A stretch of 64,000 bases of DNA, from assembly GCF_001428485.1 (NCBI RefSeq), contig NZ_LMHS01000003.1:496001-560000 (forward strand). The letters are read 5' to 3'. Below the pieces are notes generated by a model, which was not told the DNA's origin, searched no databases, and was given only the letters and a program-made list of their open reading frames with translations. Each line of letters starts with the position of its first letter. The stretch's first letter is position 1. The stretch is from Microbacterium sp. Root180. Its GTDB lineage: Bacteria > Actinomycetota > Actinomycetes > Actinomycetales > Microbacteriaceae. This document shows positions 27,044 to 36,789 of the stretch, piece after piece. Both the position numbers and the translations under genes were made by a program.

Positions 27044-27489
27044 CGGTCGCCCTCCCCCACCAGCAGGACGGATGTCGCGGTCACGACGTGGTCGCCCGCG
27101 GCATCCGTGATCTCCGCGTCGCTCGTGACCATCGCGTTGCCGCCGAGGGTGCGGATGCCCGTCACCGTCAGCCGTGCGCTCAGCTCGTCGCCGGCGACGA
27201 TCGGTCGCGTGTAGCGGAAGCGCTGCTCGGCATGCAGCACGTTCTGCAGCACGATGCCGGAGTCCGGCTCGCCCAGGAGCTGCTGGAGCGTGAGATCCTG
27301 CACGACCATCGCGAAGGTGGGTGGTGCGACGACGTCGGCGTAGCCGAGCGCCTGCGCGGCGGCGGGATCGGTGTGCTGGGCGTCGGTCGCGAAGACGGCG
27401 CGGGCGAACTCGCGCACCTTCTCGCGGCCCACGAGGTAGGGGGGCGTCGGGGGGAATTCCCGGCCGACGATCTCGGGGTTCACTGGCAC
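27040..27489 (-). CDS. MaoC/FAS1-like dehydratase partner (HadA type, UPF0336)
   Basis: 149 residues from a GTG at 27489. It begins VNPEIVGREFPPTPPYLVGR and has the hot-dog fold signatures VVAPPTFAMVVQ and HAEQRFRYTRPIVAGDEL but lacks the catalytic Asp-His pair, as expected for the HadA/HadC-type structural subunit. First gene of the hadA-hadB-murB operon; the TAGGAT box 6 bases upstream indicates a leaderless transcript. Confidence 0.9.
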   Translation of the reverse strand: MPVNPEIVGREFPPTPPYLVGREKVREFARAVFATDAQHTDPAAAQALGYADVVAPPTFAMVVQDLTLQQLLGEPDSGIVLQNVLHAEQRFRYTRPIVAGDELSARLTVTGIRTLGGNAMVTSDAEITDAAGDHVVTATSVLLVGEGDR

Positions 27490-27495
27490 CGTGCC

Positions 27496-27501
27496 ATCCT
27501 A
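27496..27501 (-). promoter_or_regulatory. Leaderless -10 box of the hadA-hadB-murB operon
   Basis: TAGGAT on the minus strand, 6 bases before the GTG at 27489. Confidence 0.6.
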
Positions 27502-27536
27502 CCGACGGGGCGGCCACGGCCGCCGGGCACGGCCGC

Positions 27537-28331
27537 TCAGCGCGCGCGCCCGCGGATCGCCTTGACCGCCATCTGCGTCGCGATGAAGACGAGGAACACG
27601 GCGAAGAGCATGTTGCCCAGGAACGGATCGATGAGCGTCGCGATCCACGCACCGAGCGCCGTGGTCGTGCACGCTGCGATGCCGACCGTCGCCGCCGAGA
27701 CCAGATCGACGTTGCCCCGGCGCAGGTTTCCGATCGTGCCCGAGATCGCGGTGGGGATCATCATGAGCAGCGACGTGCCCTTGGCCACCAGGTCGCTCGT
27801 GCCGAAGAGCACCACGAGCGCCGGCACGACGATGATGCCGCCGCCCACTCCGATGAGCCCGGCGACGGTGCCGGTGATGAGTCCCAGCACGACCAGTCCG
27901 AGACCGGTGAGCACCGTCAGGTCGAGGGTCGCCTCGCGCGAGGGGATCACCAGGAACAGGCTCACGATCACGATCACGAGGAACCCGACGAACGCCCACC
28001 GCAGAAAGGTGATCGACAGCCGCGGCAGCAGCCACGTGCCGAACTGGGCGCCTGCCACGGCGCCCGCCGCGAGCAGCAGAGCCGGGATCCACGCGACCGC
28101 GTCGTGCAGCGCGTACGTCACCACGCCCACGGTCGCGGTCGGCACGATCGCCGCGAGCGATGTGCCGGCGGCGAGCCGCTGGTCGAAGGCGAGGGCGAGC
28201 ACGAGCAGCGGCACGATGACCGTTCCGCCGCCGACCCCGAACAGGCCCGACAGGAGCCCCGCGAGCAGGCCGATCCCTACGCACGTGAGGAAGAAGCGCG
28301 AGTCTCGTTCGCGCGGCACCGATTCCGGCAC
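27537..28331 (-). CDS. TauE/SafE family sulfite/anion exporter
   Basis: 264 residues with about eight membrane spans. Both halves carry the family repeat: GLLAGLLSGLFGVGGGTVIVP near the start (shown in part) and GLIGVGGGIIVVPALV in the middle. TauE/SafE proteins export sulfite, sulfoacetate or related organosulfur anions. I placed the start at a GTG (28331), 5 bases before the stop of the upstream gene; a GTG 15 bases downstream is also possible. No sulfur gene is adjacent, so the substrate is open. Confidence 0.85.
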   Translation of the reverse strand: MPESVPRERDSRFFLTCVGIGLLAGLLSGLFGVGGGTVIVPLLVLALAFDQRLAAGTSLAAIVPTATVGVVTYALHDAVAWIPALLLAAGAVAGAQFGTWLLPRLSITFLRWAFVGFLVIVIVSLFLVIPSREATLDLTVLTGLGLVVLGLITGTVAGLIGVGGGIIVVPALVVLFGTSDLVAKGTSLLMMIPTAISGTIGNLRRGNVDLVSAATVGIAACTTTALGAWIATLIDPFLGNMLFAVFLVFIATQMAVKAIRGRAR

Positions 28332-28335
28332 GGCC

Positions 28336-29238
28336 TCAGTCGTTGAGGTCGTCGAGGCCGTCGATGACCCATTCGCCGCCGGCCTCGACCACGGTGTACG
28401 CGTACTCCCACTCCTGCGGCTCGGGCTGCTCGAGCTCCCCATCCTCGCCGAACAGAGCGTTGCCGGTCTCGGTCGTCGTCACGACGATCTCGCCCTCGCC
28501 GGCTTCGATGTCCGTGACCGTGACGACGTAGTCCTCCACGCCGGCCGCGAAGTCCGATGCGTCGGTCTCGAATGCCTCGCAGTCCACGTACCCGAAGTCG
28601 GTGCGGAAGTCTTCGCTCGTCGACGCCATGTACGCATCGCAGTCCACGTTCTGCCACGCCTCGTCGTACAGCTCCACCGCGGCGACCGCGGCCTCTTCGT
28701 CGGCTCCCGACGGGGAGGCGCCGGATGCTCCGCCGTTGGACACGGCACCCAGGAGCAGCAGCGGGATGACGATCGCGGCCGCGACGACGATGCCGAGCAT
28801 GAACACGCCGAGGACGACCCACAGGATCCACAGCTTCGACTTGCGCGGCTCCGTCGCCGCGACGAACGCGCCGGTCGAGGCATCCGCTCCGGGGTAGCCG
28901 CCGGGATACGCGCCCTGCGGGTGGTCTGCCACGGACGGCGGATACACCGGCGTCCCGGCGGGCGGCGGAACGCCGAAGCCCAGCGCCGTGGCCGCGTCGA
29001 CCTCGGCGGCCTCCTGCGCGGCTGCGGCCTCCTGGCCGGCGGTCGGATCGACGGGAACGGCGTCGACCGCGGCCCCCGCCTCGGCCTCATTCGCCGCGAC
29101 GATGTCGGCCTCTGTCGGAGCGGTGTCTCCGCCGACCTCGGGATCCGGCGCGGCGACGTGCTCCGTCCATTGAGCGCCGTCCCACCACCGCAGTGCACCG
29201 TGTCCGTCGTCGTACCAGCCGGGGGGTGTCGTCGCCAT
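28336..29238 (-). CDS. DUF2510 membrane protein with C-terminal extracellular domain
   Basis: 300 residues. The N-terminal DUF2510 module reads PPGWYDDGHGALRWWDG, a Pro/Ala-rich cytoplasmic linker follows, one membrane span lies near residues 135-165 (LWILWVVLGVFMLGIVV) and the exterior part holds a pair of Cys (VDCDAYM, VDCEAFE) probably forming a disulfide, similar to DUF4878-type domains. Function unknown. The ATG at 29238 is favoured over a TTG 6 bases upstream because a TAGGGT box lies 6 bases before the ATG. Confidence 0.85.
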   Translation of the reverse strand: MATTPPGWYDDGHGALRWWDGAQWTEHVAAPDPEVGGDTAPTEADIVAANEAEAGAAVDAVPVDPTAGQEAAAAQEAAEVDAATALGFGVPPPAGTPVYPPSVADHPQGAYPGGYPGADASTGAFVAATEPRKSKLWILWVVLGVFMLGIVVAAAIVIPLLLLGAVSNGGASGASPSGADEEAAVAAVELYDEAWQNVDCDAYMASTSEDFRTDFGYVDCEAFETDASDFAAGVEDYVVTVTDIEAGEGEIVVTTTETGNALFGEDGELEQPEPQEWEYAYTVVEAGGEWVIDGLDDLND

Positions 29239-29244
29239 GCTCAA

Positions 29245-29250
29245 ACCCTA
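29245..29250 (-). promoter_or_regulatory. Leaderless -10 box of the DUF2510 gene
   Basis: TAGGGT on the minus strand, 6 bases before the ATG at 29238. Confidence 0.6.
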
Positions 29251-29280
29251 TCCCCGCCCGGTCGAGCGGCGTTCGCAAAC

Positions 29281-29314
29281 GATGCGGGATGCCTCGCACG
29301 AGGCATCCCGCATC
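29281..29314 (-). terminator. Perfect 16-base-arm hairpin after the sugar isomerase gene
   Basis: GATGCGGGATGCCTCG and its exact complement separated by 2 bases. It lies 9 bases beyond the isomerase stop and contains the enriched 10-mer in both arms. GTTTG follows on the minus strand in place of a real U-tract. Confidence 0.75.
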
Positions 29315-29323
29315 GTCGCTCGA

Positions 29324-30325
29324 TCAGCGCGTGCTGAAGGCGGCGTCGAAGGCGGCCGCCGGCGGCGTGATGGCGTTGAGCTTCCGCACGAAGGCGAGGG
29401 CTTCGGGGGCGCCGGCGAGGCGGTCCATGCCGGCGTCTTCCCATTCCACGGAGGTCGGTCCGGTGTAGCCGATCGCGTTGAGCGCCCGGAACAGCGGCTC
29501 CCACGGCACCGCGCCGTGACCGGTGGACACGAAGGTCCAGCCGCGGCGGGGGTTGGCCCAGGACAGGTGGGAGCCGAGCACCCCGTTGCGGCCGTCGAGG
29601 TTGGTGATGGACTCCTTCACGTGCACGTGGAAGATGTGGTCGGCGAAGTCCAGCACGAACGCGACCGGGTCCAGCTGCTGCCACATGAAATGCGACGGGT
29701 CGAAGTTCAACCCGAAGGATTCGCGGTGGCCGATCGCCTCGAGGGTGCGCTTGGCGGTCCAGTAGTCGTACGCGATCTCGCTGGGGTGCACCTCGAGCCC
29801 GAACCGGACCCCGACCTCCTCGAACACGTCGAGGATGGGATGCCACCGGTCGGCGAAGTCCTGGTAGCCGGCTTCGATCCACTCGTCCGACGCCGGCGGG
29901 AACATCGCCACGGCCTTCCAGATCGACGAGCCGGTGAACCCGTTCACCTGGGTCACGCCCAGCTTCGCCGCGAAACGAGCGGTGTCCTTCATGTCCTCCG
30001 CTGCCCGCTGGCGCACCCCTTCAGGGTCGCCGTCTCCCCACACGCGGTCGGAGAGGATGTCGCGGTGGCGCTGGTCGATCGGGTCGTCGCAGACGGCCTG
30101 GCCGGTGAGGTGGTTCGAGATCGCCCACACCTTCAGGCCGTTGCGCTCGAGGATGTCCAGACGTGACTGCACGTAGGCGTCGTCGTCCCACCGGGAGACG
30201 TCGAGGTGGTCGCCCCAGCAGGCGATCTCGAGGCCGTCGTAGCCCCACTCGCCCGCGAGCCGTGCCACCTCCTCGAACGGCAGGTCGGCCCACTGGCCGG
30301 TGAACAGAGTGATCGGTCGCGTCAT
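29324..30325 (-). CDS. TIM-barrel sugar phosphate isomerase/epimerase
   Basis: 333 residues of the AP-endonuclease-2-like xylose isomerase fold. Metal-binding residues appear as [32 protein letters not shown] and [11 protein letters not shown]. Members isomerise or epimerise keto-sugars and inositol derivatives. It sits 25 bases downstream of a Gfo/Idh/MocA oxidoreductase and near an RbsABC-type importer, a grouping typical of pathways that oxidise a sugar or glycoside to a 3-keto form and process it. AAGGA precedes the ATG. The particular substrate is unknown. Confidence 0.87.
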   Translation of the reverse strand: MTRPITLFTGQWADLPFEEVARLAGEWGYDGLEIACWGDHLDVSRWDDDAYVQSRLDILERNGLKVWAISNHLTGQAVCDDPIDQRHRDILSDRVWGDGDPEGVRQRAAEDMKDTARFAAKLGVTQVNGFTGSSIWKAVAMFPPASDEWIEAGYQDFADRWHPILDVFEEVGVRFGLEVHPSEIAYDYWTAKRTLEAIGHRESFGLNFDPSHFMWQQLDPVAFVLDFADHIFHVHVKESITNLDGRNGVLGSHLSWANPRRGWTFVSTGHGAVPWEPLFRALNAIGYTGPTSVEWEDAGMDRLAGAPEALAFVRKLNAITPPAAAFDAAFSTR

Positions 30326-30350
30326 CGCGTCATCCTTCCTCGGAGATGGT

Positions 30351-31520
30351 TCAGTCGATTGTCGGGATCCACGCGCTGCCGCTGCCGGAGCTGCGCTCGA
30401 CAGCCTCGAGCACGCGCTGCACATGGAGACCGTCTTCGAACGACGGCAGGGGCTGGGTTCCCTCGCCGATCGCCGTGACGAAATCGAAGACCTGGTGCGA
30501 GAAGCCGTGCTCGTAGCCCAGCATGTGGCCGGTCGGCCACCACGGGCCGACATACGGGTGGTCGCTCTCGGTCACCAGGATGCGCTGGAAGCCCAGCCCG
30601 GTGACGGGCAGAGTCGCGTCGTAGAACTCGAGTTCGTTGAGCCGCTCGAGGTCGAACGCGAGCGCGCCCTGGGATCCCGAGATTTCGATGCGGAGGGCGT
30701 TCTTGCGACCCGTGCGGAACCGCGTGGCCTCGAACGAGGCGAGGGCACCCGACTCGAGCCGGCCGGTGAACAGCGCGATGTCGTCGACGGTGACCTTGCC
30801 ACGCTCGCTGGTCGCGGTTCCGGAGAGACCGGAGCCCTCGCCCAGCAGCGGGCGCTCTCCGACGATCGTCTCGATGATCCCCGACACGGTGGTCACACGC
30901 TGGCCGGTGATGTACTCGGTGAGGTCCACGGCGTGCGCGCCGATGTCGCCGAGCGCACCCGAACCGGCGCGCTCCTTCTGCATGCGCCACGTGAGCGGCG
31001 CGTCGGCGTCCATGAGCCAGTCCTGCAGGTACTCGGCGCGCACCTGGCGGATCTCGCCGATGCGACCCGAGGCCACCAGGTCACGCGCGAACGTCGTTGC
31101 CGGCACGCGCCGGTAGGTGAAGCCGACCATCGAGCGGATGCCGCGCTCGGCCGCTCTCTCGGCGGCGGCGGCCATGAGCTCGGCCTCGGCCACCGTGTTG
31201 GCGAGGGGCTTCTCGCAGAGAACGTGCTTGCCGGCCTCGAGGGCGGCGATGGCGATCTCGGCGTGCGTGTCGCCCGGGGTCACGATGTCGACCACGTCGA
31301 TGTCATCGCGCGCGATCACCTCGCGCCAGTCGGTGGAGGTCTCCCGCCAGCCCCACTTGCGGGCGGCGGCCTCGGCGGCCTCCGTGTTGCGGCCGACCAG
31401 AACCGTCATCTCCGGCTCGATCGGAAGGTCGAAGAAGCGGGGCGCGACGCGCCAGCCCTGCGAGTGTGCGGCGCCCATGAAGCCGTGGCCGATCATGGCG
31501 ATGCGAAGCGTCTCGGTCAT
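30351..31520 (-). CDS. Gfo/Idh/MocA family oxidoreductase
   Basis: 389 residues. The N-terminal Rossmann motif [15 protein letters not shown] binds NAD(P), and the family EKP motif appears in [16 protein letters not shown]. Such enzymes oxidise sugars, inositols or glycosides at a ring carbon. GGAGA precedes the ATG at 31520. It is downstream of the ABC binding-protein gene (77-base gap) and upstream of the isomerase, so the three form one minus-strand unit. Confidence 0.9.
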   Translation of the reverse strand: MTETLRIAMIGHGFMGAAHSQGWRVAPRFFDLPIEPEMTVLVGRNTEAAEAAARKWGWRETSTDWREVIARDDIDVVDIVTPGDTHAEIAIAALEAGKHVLCEKPLANTVAEAELMAAAAERAAERGIRSMVGFTYRRVPATTFARDLVASGRIGEIRQVRAEYLQDWLMDADAPLTWRMQKERAGSGALGDIGAHAVDLTEYITGQRVTTVSGIIETIVGERPLLGEGSGLSGTATSERGKVTVDDIALFTGRLESGALASFEATRFRTGRKNALRIEISGSQGALAFDLERLNELEFYDATLPVTGLGFQRILVTESDHPYVGPWWPTGHMLGYEHGFSHQVFDFVTAIGEGTQPLPSFEDGLHVQRVLEAVERSSGSGSAWIPTID

Positions 31521-31597
31521 CGCGGTCTCCTCTCCCTGGGGAGGTAGGGGTGCGGGGCGCCCGCCTTGCGGCGGACGCCCCGCGAGTGTCGTCTGGC

Positions 31598-32638
31598 TTA
31601 CTCGAAGGACAGGTCGATGTACTGCTCGACGTTTTCCTTCGTGACGACGGGGGCGTCGAGCACGATGCGGTTCGGCACCGACGGGGTGATCAGGTCACCC
31701 ATCGTCTTGGCCTGCGCGATGAGACGTGCCAGCGCGACACCGTCAGCGGCCTGCGTCGACGGGTAGATGACCGTAGCCTTGAGCACCGTGTCGTCGGCCT
31801 GGATGGCCTCCATCGCGGACTTGCTGCCGGCGCCGCCCATCATGAAGAACTCGTCGCGACCCGCGGCGTCGATCGCCGCGAGAACGCCGATGCCCTGGTC
31901 GTCGTCGTGGTTCCAGATCGCGTCGATCTGCGGGTTCGCCGCGAGCAGCTGCGAGGTGACTGCCTCACCGCCGGCGACGGTGAAGTCGGCGGCCACGCGG
32001 GCGTCGACCTGCAGGCCGCAGTCCTCGAGCGCGTCGGCGAAGCCCCGCGAGCGGTCCTGCGTCAGCGGCAGCGAGTCGATGCCGGCGATCTCGGCGACGA
32101 AGCCTTCGCCACCGAGCTGCTCGCAGATGTAGGTGCCGGCGCTGACGCCCATGCCGTAGTTGTCGCCGAGGATCGTGGCGCGCGCGGCGAAGGGGCTCGA
32201 GAACTCGCGGTCGACGTTGATGACCGGGATGCCCGCCTCCATCGCGGCGATCGCGGCCTCGGTGAGAGCGGCGCCATCGGTCGGCAGCAGCACGATCGCG
32301 TCGACGCCGTCGTTCACGAACGTCTCGACAGCGGCGATCTGGGCGATCGGGTCGTTGGTGCCCTCGGCCACGCGCAGCTCGACGTCGTCGAAGCTGTCGG
32401 CAGCCGCCTGAGCGCCGGAGTTGATCGCGCCGAGCCAGCCGTGGTCGGCCGCGGGGCCCGAGAAGCCGATGACGACCGTGTCGCCCGACTCCGCGTTCTC
32501 CTCGTTCGAGGTGCCCTGGTCGACGACGCTCTCTTCGTCCGCACCGCCGCCGGTGCAGCCTGCGAGCAGTCCGATCGCCGCAACGACCGCGGTTCCCGTG
32601 AGAATCAGTCGGGTGCGCGCCTTCAGGTGTGAGCGCAT
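31598..32638 (-). CDS. Sugar ABC transporter substrate-binding lipoprotein (RbsB type)
   Basis: 346 residues. The signal peptide ends in the lipobox LLAGC (Cys near residue 27). The mature part is a periplasmic-binding-protein type 1 sugar-binding fold (VVIGFSGPAADHGWLGAINSG; INVDREFSSPFAARATILG; NHDDDQGIGVL). It delivers a monosaccharide or similar ligand to the permease/ATPase pair encoded divergently at 32907-35485. A strong AAGGAGG stands before the ATG at 32638. Confidence 0.9.
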   Translation of the reverse strand: MRSHLKARTRLILTGTAVVAAIGLLAGCTGGGADEESVVDQGTSNEENAESGDTVVIGFSGPAADHGWLGAINSGAQAAADSFDDVELRVAEGTNDPIAQIAAVETFVNDGVDAIVLLPTDGAALTEAAIAAMEAGIPVINVDREFSSPFAARATILGDNYGMGVSAGTYICEQLGGEGFVAEIAGIDSLPLTQDRSRGFADALEDCGLQVDARVAADFTVAGGEAVTSQLLAANPQIDAIWNHDDDQGIGVLAAIDAAGRDEFFMMGGAGSKSAMEAIQADDTVLKATVIYPSTQAADGVALARLIAQAKTMGDLITPSVPNRIVLDAPVVTKENVEQYIDLSFE

Positions 32639-32758
32639 TGTTTTCCTCCTTGAATGTGATGCAGCTTCACAGCGTGGTGACGAGAGGGAAGCTGCCCGCA
32701 CTCGAGGGATCCACGCTGACCAGCATCACCGTAGCAGAAGTGCGCGTGCATTCGGCAT

Positions 32759-32782
32759 CTTTTGTTTTCCGCTCGTCAAAAG
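32759..32782. promoter_or_regulatory. Candidate ROK operator 1 in the divergent rbsB/rbsA gap
   Basis: CTTTTG and CAAAAG separated by 12 bases, an AT-rich palindrome unusual for this genome. Confidence 0.45.
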
Positions 32783-32803
32783 TAACGATTCGGCCACGAG
32801 CCT

Positions 32804-32825
32804 GCGGAAATCGGCCAGTTTCCGC
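32804..32825. promoter_or_regulatory. Candidate operator 2 in the divergent gap
   Basis: GCGGAAA, 8 bases, TTTCCGC: a perfect 7-base palindrome centred about 44 bases from the first. The ROK regulator encoded at 35602 is the natural candidate to bind one or both. Confidence 0.45.
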
Positions 32826-32906
32826 CAGAGCATCCGCAGGTCGGTCGACGAAGCGACGCATGATTCGGGCTCGGCAAGCGGCACGCAGTCGTGTTATGTT
32901 CAGCAA

Positions 32907-34427
32907 GTGATCAAAGTTGACCATGAATCGGCATTACTCGAGGTCCGAGGCATAACGAAGGCCTTCGCGGGCGTCAAAGCCCTCCGCGGCGTCGACCTTC
33001 AGGTGCTTCCGGGCGAGGTGCACTGCATCCTCGGCCAGAACGGCGCAGGCAAGTCGACGCTCATCAAGACGCTCGCGGGCGTCCACCGGCCCGACGAGGG
33101 CGAGATCTCCTGGCTCGGCGAACCCGTGGTGATCCCCAATCCGGAAGCGGCGATCGAGCTCGGCATCGCGACGATGTACCAGGAACTCGACGTCGTCGAC
33201 GGTCTCACGGTCGCCGAGAACATCTTCCTCGGCCATGAGATCGCGCGCGGCGGCTTCACTCGGCGCTCAGAGGCCGCGAAGCAGACCAAGGAGCTGCTGC
33301 GCCGACTCGGACATCCGAGCCTGTCCCCCCACACCGAGGTGGGCACTCTTAGCGCGGCGAACAAGCAGATCGTTTCGATGGCGCGCGCCCTCTCGCACGA
33401 CATCAAGCTCATCATCATGGACGAGCCCTCCGCGGTGCTGGACACCGAGGAGGTGAAGAATCTCTTCCACGTCGTGAAGGAGCTCACCTCCGAAGGCATC
33501 GCCGTCGTCTACATCACGCACCGTCTCGAAGAGATCCGCCAGATCGGCGATCGCATCACGGTCCTCAAGGACGGCCGCACCACCGCGGTCGGACTTCCCG
33601 TCGCCGACACCCCTACGGCCGAGCTGATCCGGCTCATGACGGGTCGCGAGATCGCGAACGTCTTCCCGCCCGCCGTTCCCGTCCCCAGTGACGCAATCAC
33701 GGTGCTCGAGGTCGAAGGTCTCGGAGTCAGCGGGGTGTTCGAGGATGTCTCGTTCACCGTGCGCGCCGGCGAGATCGTCGGCCTCGCGGGCCTCGTCGGA
33801 TCCGGCCGGTCGGAGATTCTCGAGACGGTCTACGGCGCGCGGCGCGCCACCGCCGGTACCGTCACCGTCGCCGGCGAGAAGCTGCGACGCGGATCGGTGG
33901 TCCACGCGGTGCGGGCGGGTATCGGCCTGTCGCCGGAGGAGCGCAAGAGTCAGGGGCTCGTCCTCGACGAGCCCGTCTACTTCAACGTCACCCTCGCCTC
34001 CCTGAAGCGATTCGCGAAGGCCGGGTTCCTCGACGAGCGCGGCGCCCGCGCGGCGGCGCGCACGCAGATCGAGGCGCTCGAGCTGCGGCCCGCCGACCCC
34101 GACCGTCCCACCATCACCCTGTCGGGCGGCAACCAGCAGAAGATCCTGCTGGCGCGCTGGCTGGTCCACGGCACCCGCGTGCTGCTGCTCGACGAACCCA
34201 CCCGCGGCGTCGACGTCGGCGCCCGAGCCGAGATCTACGCGCTCATCCGTGAGCTCGCCGCCGCGGGCAACGCCCTCGTCGTCGTCTCGAGCGAGATCGA
34301 GGAGGTGCTCGGTCTCGCCGACACCGTGCTCGTCGTCGCCGACGGCCGAGTTCTCGAAACCCTTCCCGCCTCCCAGATCGACGAGCACGGTGTGCTCGAT
34401 CTCGTCATGAAAGGAACCGCCGCGTGA
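32907..34427 (+). CDS. Sugar ABC transporter ATP-binding protein (RbsA type, two nucleotide-binding domains)
   Basis: 506 residues with two ABC modules. Module 1 has Walker A GQNGAGKST, an atypical signature LSAANKQIVSMARAL and Walker B LIIMDEPS; module 2 has the degenerate Walker A LVGSGRSE usual for this family, signature LSGGNQQKILLARWL and Walker B VLLLDEPTRG. It powers import of the sugar bound by the RbsB-type protein. The start is a GTG at 32907, just after CAGCAA with no strong ribosome site, so the exact start is moderately uncertain. Confidence 0.9.
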   Translation: MIKVDHESALLEVRGITKAFAGVKALRGVDLQVLPGEVHCILGQNGAGKSTLIKTLAGVHRPDEGEISWLGEPVVIPNPEAAIELGIATMYQELDVVDGLTVAENIFLGHEIARGGFTRRSEAAKQTKELLRRLGHPSLSPHTEVGTLSAANKQIVSMARALSHDIKLIIMDEPSAVLDTEEVKNLFHVVKELTSEGIAVVYITHRLEEIRQIGDRITVLKDGRTTAVGLPVADTPTAELIRLMTGREIANVFPPAVPVPSDAITVLEVEGLGVSGVFEDVSFTVRAGEIVGLAGLVGSGRSEILETVYGARRATAGTVTVAGEKLRRGSVVHAVRAGIGLSPEERKSQGLVLDEPVYFNVTLASLKRFAKAGFLDERGARAAARTQIEALELRPADPDRPTITLSGGNQQKILLARWLVHGTRVLLLDEPTRGVDVGARAEIYALIRELAAAGNALVVVSSEIEEVLGLADTVLVVADGRVLETLPASQIDEHGVLDLVMKGTAA

Positions 34428-35485
34428 GCGAGCAGAACCCCGGGACCGCAGGCGTCCCCACCGCCAGTGAGGCACCGCCGCCCACCGGCACCACGGACAC
34501 GGCCCAGCGGTCCGGCGTCCGCCGATTCATGTCCGGCTCGGTCGGCCGCAACCTCGGCCTCGTGGTCGCACTGCTGCTTCTCGTCATCGTCGGCGCGGTC
34601 ACCGCGCCGGACACCTTCTTGAGTGTGAGCAACACGCTGACGATCCTGCGCCAGGCCTCGATCCTCGGCGTCGTCGCGATCGGCATGACGCTCGTGATCA
34701 CGGCCGGCGGCATCGACCTCTCGGTCGGCTCGGTGCTCGGCCTCGCATCGGTGGTCGCGACGCTCGCCGCGATCCAGGACCTCGCCGATCAGCTCCACTG
34801 GGTCGTCATGATCGTGATGGCGCTCCTCGTCGGCGTCGCGGCCGGACTGATCAACGGCATCGTGATCGCCTACGGCAAGGTCGTCGCGTTCATGGCGACG
34901 CTGGCGATGCTGATCGCCGCACGCGGGCTCGCCGAGGTCCTCGCCGAGCGGCGCACGCTGCAGGTCAAGGATCGCGGCTTCATCGAGTTCATGAACCTCG
35001 ACTTCATCGGCGTCGACGTGCTCATCTGGATCTTCGCCATCGTCGCGGTGATCGGCTGGATCATCCTCAACCGCACCACCTTCGGCCGTCGCACGGTCGC
35101 GATCGGCGGAAACCGCGAAGCGGCGCGCCTCGCGGGCATCAACGTGAACCGGCACACGATGTGGCTGTACGCGATCTCGGGCCTGTGCGCGGGCATCGCC
35201 GCCGTGATGTATCTCGGGCGCACCACCGCCGGCACCTCGACGCACGGCACCCTTCTCGAGCTCGACGCCATCGCGGCCGTCGTCGTCGGCGGCACGCTGC
35301 TCGTCGGCGGTCGCGGAACGATCACGGGCACCGTCTTCGGCGTGCTCATCTTCACGACACTCACCAACGTCTTCGTGCAGAACAACCTGAACTCGTCGAT
35401 CCAGGCGGTCGTGAAGGGCGTCATCATCGTGGTCGCCGTGCTGCTGCAGCAGCGCTTCGCCCGGCCGACCGGACGAGCTACCTGA
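34424..35485 (+). CDS. Sugar ABC transporter permease (RbsC type)
   Basis: 353 residues with about ten hydrophobic segments. The sequence GMTLVITAGGIDLSVGSVLG and AIGGNREAARLAGINV are characteristic of RbsC/AraH-type permeases. Starts at a GTG overlapping the ATPase stop (GTGA), so the two are translationally coupled. Confidence 0.92.
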   Translation: MSEQNPGTAGVPTASEAPPPTGTTDTAQRSGVRRFMSGSVGRNLGLVVALLLLVIVGAVTAPDTFLSVSNTLTILRQASILGVVAIGMTLVITAGGIDLSVGSVLGLASVVATLAAIQDLADQLHWVVMIVMALLVGVAAGLINGIVIAYGKVVAFMATLAMLIAARGLAEVLAERRTLQVKDRGFIEFMNLDFIGVDVLIWIFAIVAVIGWIILNRTTFGRRTVAIGGNREAARLAGINVNRHTMWLYAISGLCAGIAAVMYLGRTTAGTSTHGTLLELDAIAAVVVGGTLLVGGRGTITGTVFGVLIFTTLTNVFVQNNLNSSIQAVVKGVIIVVAVLLQQRFARPTGRAT

Positions 35486-35601
35486 TCGGATGCCGCGGCC
35501 CGGCGCCGGCCGACTATTGAACAATCGTCGGCGCCGGGCACGCGGCATCCCGTCGGAAGTCATGGGACTTCGGCGCACACGAGGCGTCGATAAAGTGAAA
35601 T

Positions 35602-36789
35602 GTGGCGAAAATGGCCGTCGAGACGACGACGAACGTATCGGGAGTGAACCAGCTCTTCCAGCTTCTGCGTGACGGTGTGCCGCGCACGCGCGCCGAGCTC
35701 GCGAAGTCGACGGGGCTCGCCCGCTCGACGATCGCGGCCCGGGTCGACGAGCTCATGCGCATGGGGCTGATCACGCCGATCGCCGAGACGGTCTCCACCG
35801 GCGGACGCCCGCCGTCGCAGTTCGCCCTCAACCCGAGTGCGCGGCTGGTCCTCGCGGCCGACATCGGCGCCTCGCACGCGACCCTCGCCGTGACCGATCT
35901 CGCCGGCAGCATCGTGGTGCAGCACAGCGAGCCGCTCGACGTCACGCTCGGCCCGGAGCCCGTGCTGACGTGGGTCGTCGAGCACGCGGTCGCGCTGCTC
36001 GAGCAGATCGGGCGCTCCACGAGCGACCTGGCCGCGATCGGCATGGGCATCCCCGGCCCCGTCGAGCACTCGACCGGGCAGCCCGTGAACCCGCCGATCA
36101 TGCCCGGATGGGACCGCTTCGACGTGCCCGGCTGGGTGCAGCAGCATCTCGACGTGCCCGTGCTCGTCGACAACGACGTGAACATCATGGCTCTCGGCGA
36201 GCGCGCCGCCGCCTATCCCGGCGTCGAGCACCTCATGTTCGTGAAGGTGGCCACCGGCATCGGCGCGGGGGTCATCTCAGGCGGCACGCTTCAGCGCGGC
36301 GCGCAAGGCATCGCGGGAGACATCGGCCACGTCCGCGTCGCGCGCGGCGCCGGGGTCCCCTGCCACTGCGGAAACCAGGGCTGCCTCGAGGCGCTCGCCT
36401 CCGGACCGGCCATCGCCCGCGCGCTCCGCGCCCAGGGGGTCGCCGCCGAGAACGGCAACGACGTCGTCGACCTCGTCAAGCGCGGCAACATCGACGCGAT
36501 CCAGGCGGTGCGCCAGGCCGGTCGCGACATCGGCGAGGTGCTCACCACCTGCGTGAGCCTGGTGAACCCGTCCGTCATCGCGATCGGCGGTTCGATGGCC
36601 CGCGTCGGCGAGCACCTGATCGCCGGTGTGCGCGAGGTCGTCTACACGCGTTCGATCCCTCTCGCGACCGAGCATCTCGCGATCGTCCAGTCCGCCGCAG
36701 CATCCAACGCCGCCGTTCTCGGAGCAAGCATGCTCGCGATCGAGCACGCGCTCTCCCCCGAGACCCTCACGTCACTCGTCTCGGCCTAG
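35602..36789 (+). CDS. ROK-family transcriptional regulator
   Basis: 395 residues from a GTG at 35602. A winged helix-turn-helix (RAELAKSTGLARSTIAARVD) precedes the ROK sugar-kinase-like domain with the zinc motif CHCGNQGCLEAL and ATP-like loop AADIGASHATLAV. NagC/XylR-type repressors of this class sense the sugar brought in by the co-located transporter. Directly downstream of the RbsC-type gene, it probably controls the divergent operon at 32759-32825. Confidence 0.9.
   Translation: MAKMAVETTTNVSGVNQLFQLLRDGVPRTRAELAKSTGLARSTIAARVDELMRMGLITPIAETVSTGGRPPSQFALNPSARLVLAADIGASHATLAVTDLAGSIVVQHSEPLDVTLGPEPVLTWVVEHAVALLEQIGRSTSDLAAIGMGIPGPVEHSTGQPVNPPIMPGWDRFDVPGWVQQHLDVPVLVDNDVNIMALGERAAAYPGVEHLMFVKVATGIGAGVISGGTLQRGAQGIAGDIGHVRVARGAGVPCHCGNQGCLEALASGPAIARALRAQGVAAENGNDVVDLVKRGNIDAIQAVRQAGRDIGEVLTTCVSLVNPSVIAIGGSMARVGEHLIAGVREVVYTRSIPLATEHLAIVQSAAASNAAVLGASMLAIEHALSPETLTSLVSA

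Noticed and set aside
29239..29244. TTG at 29244 as the start of the DUF2510 gene
   Set aside because: The ATG at 29238 has a TAGGGT box at the standard 6-base distance, and the TTG would fall at the end of that box.
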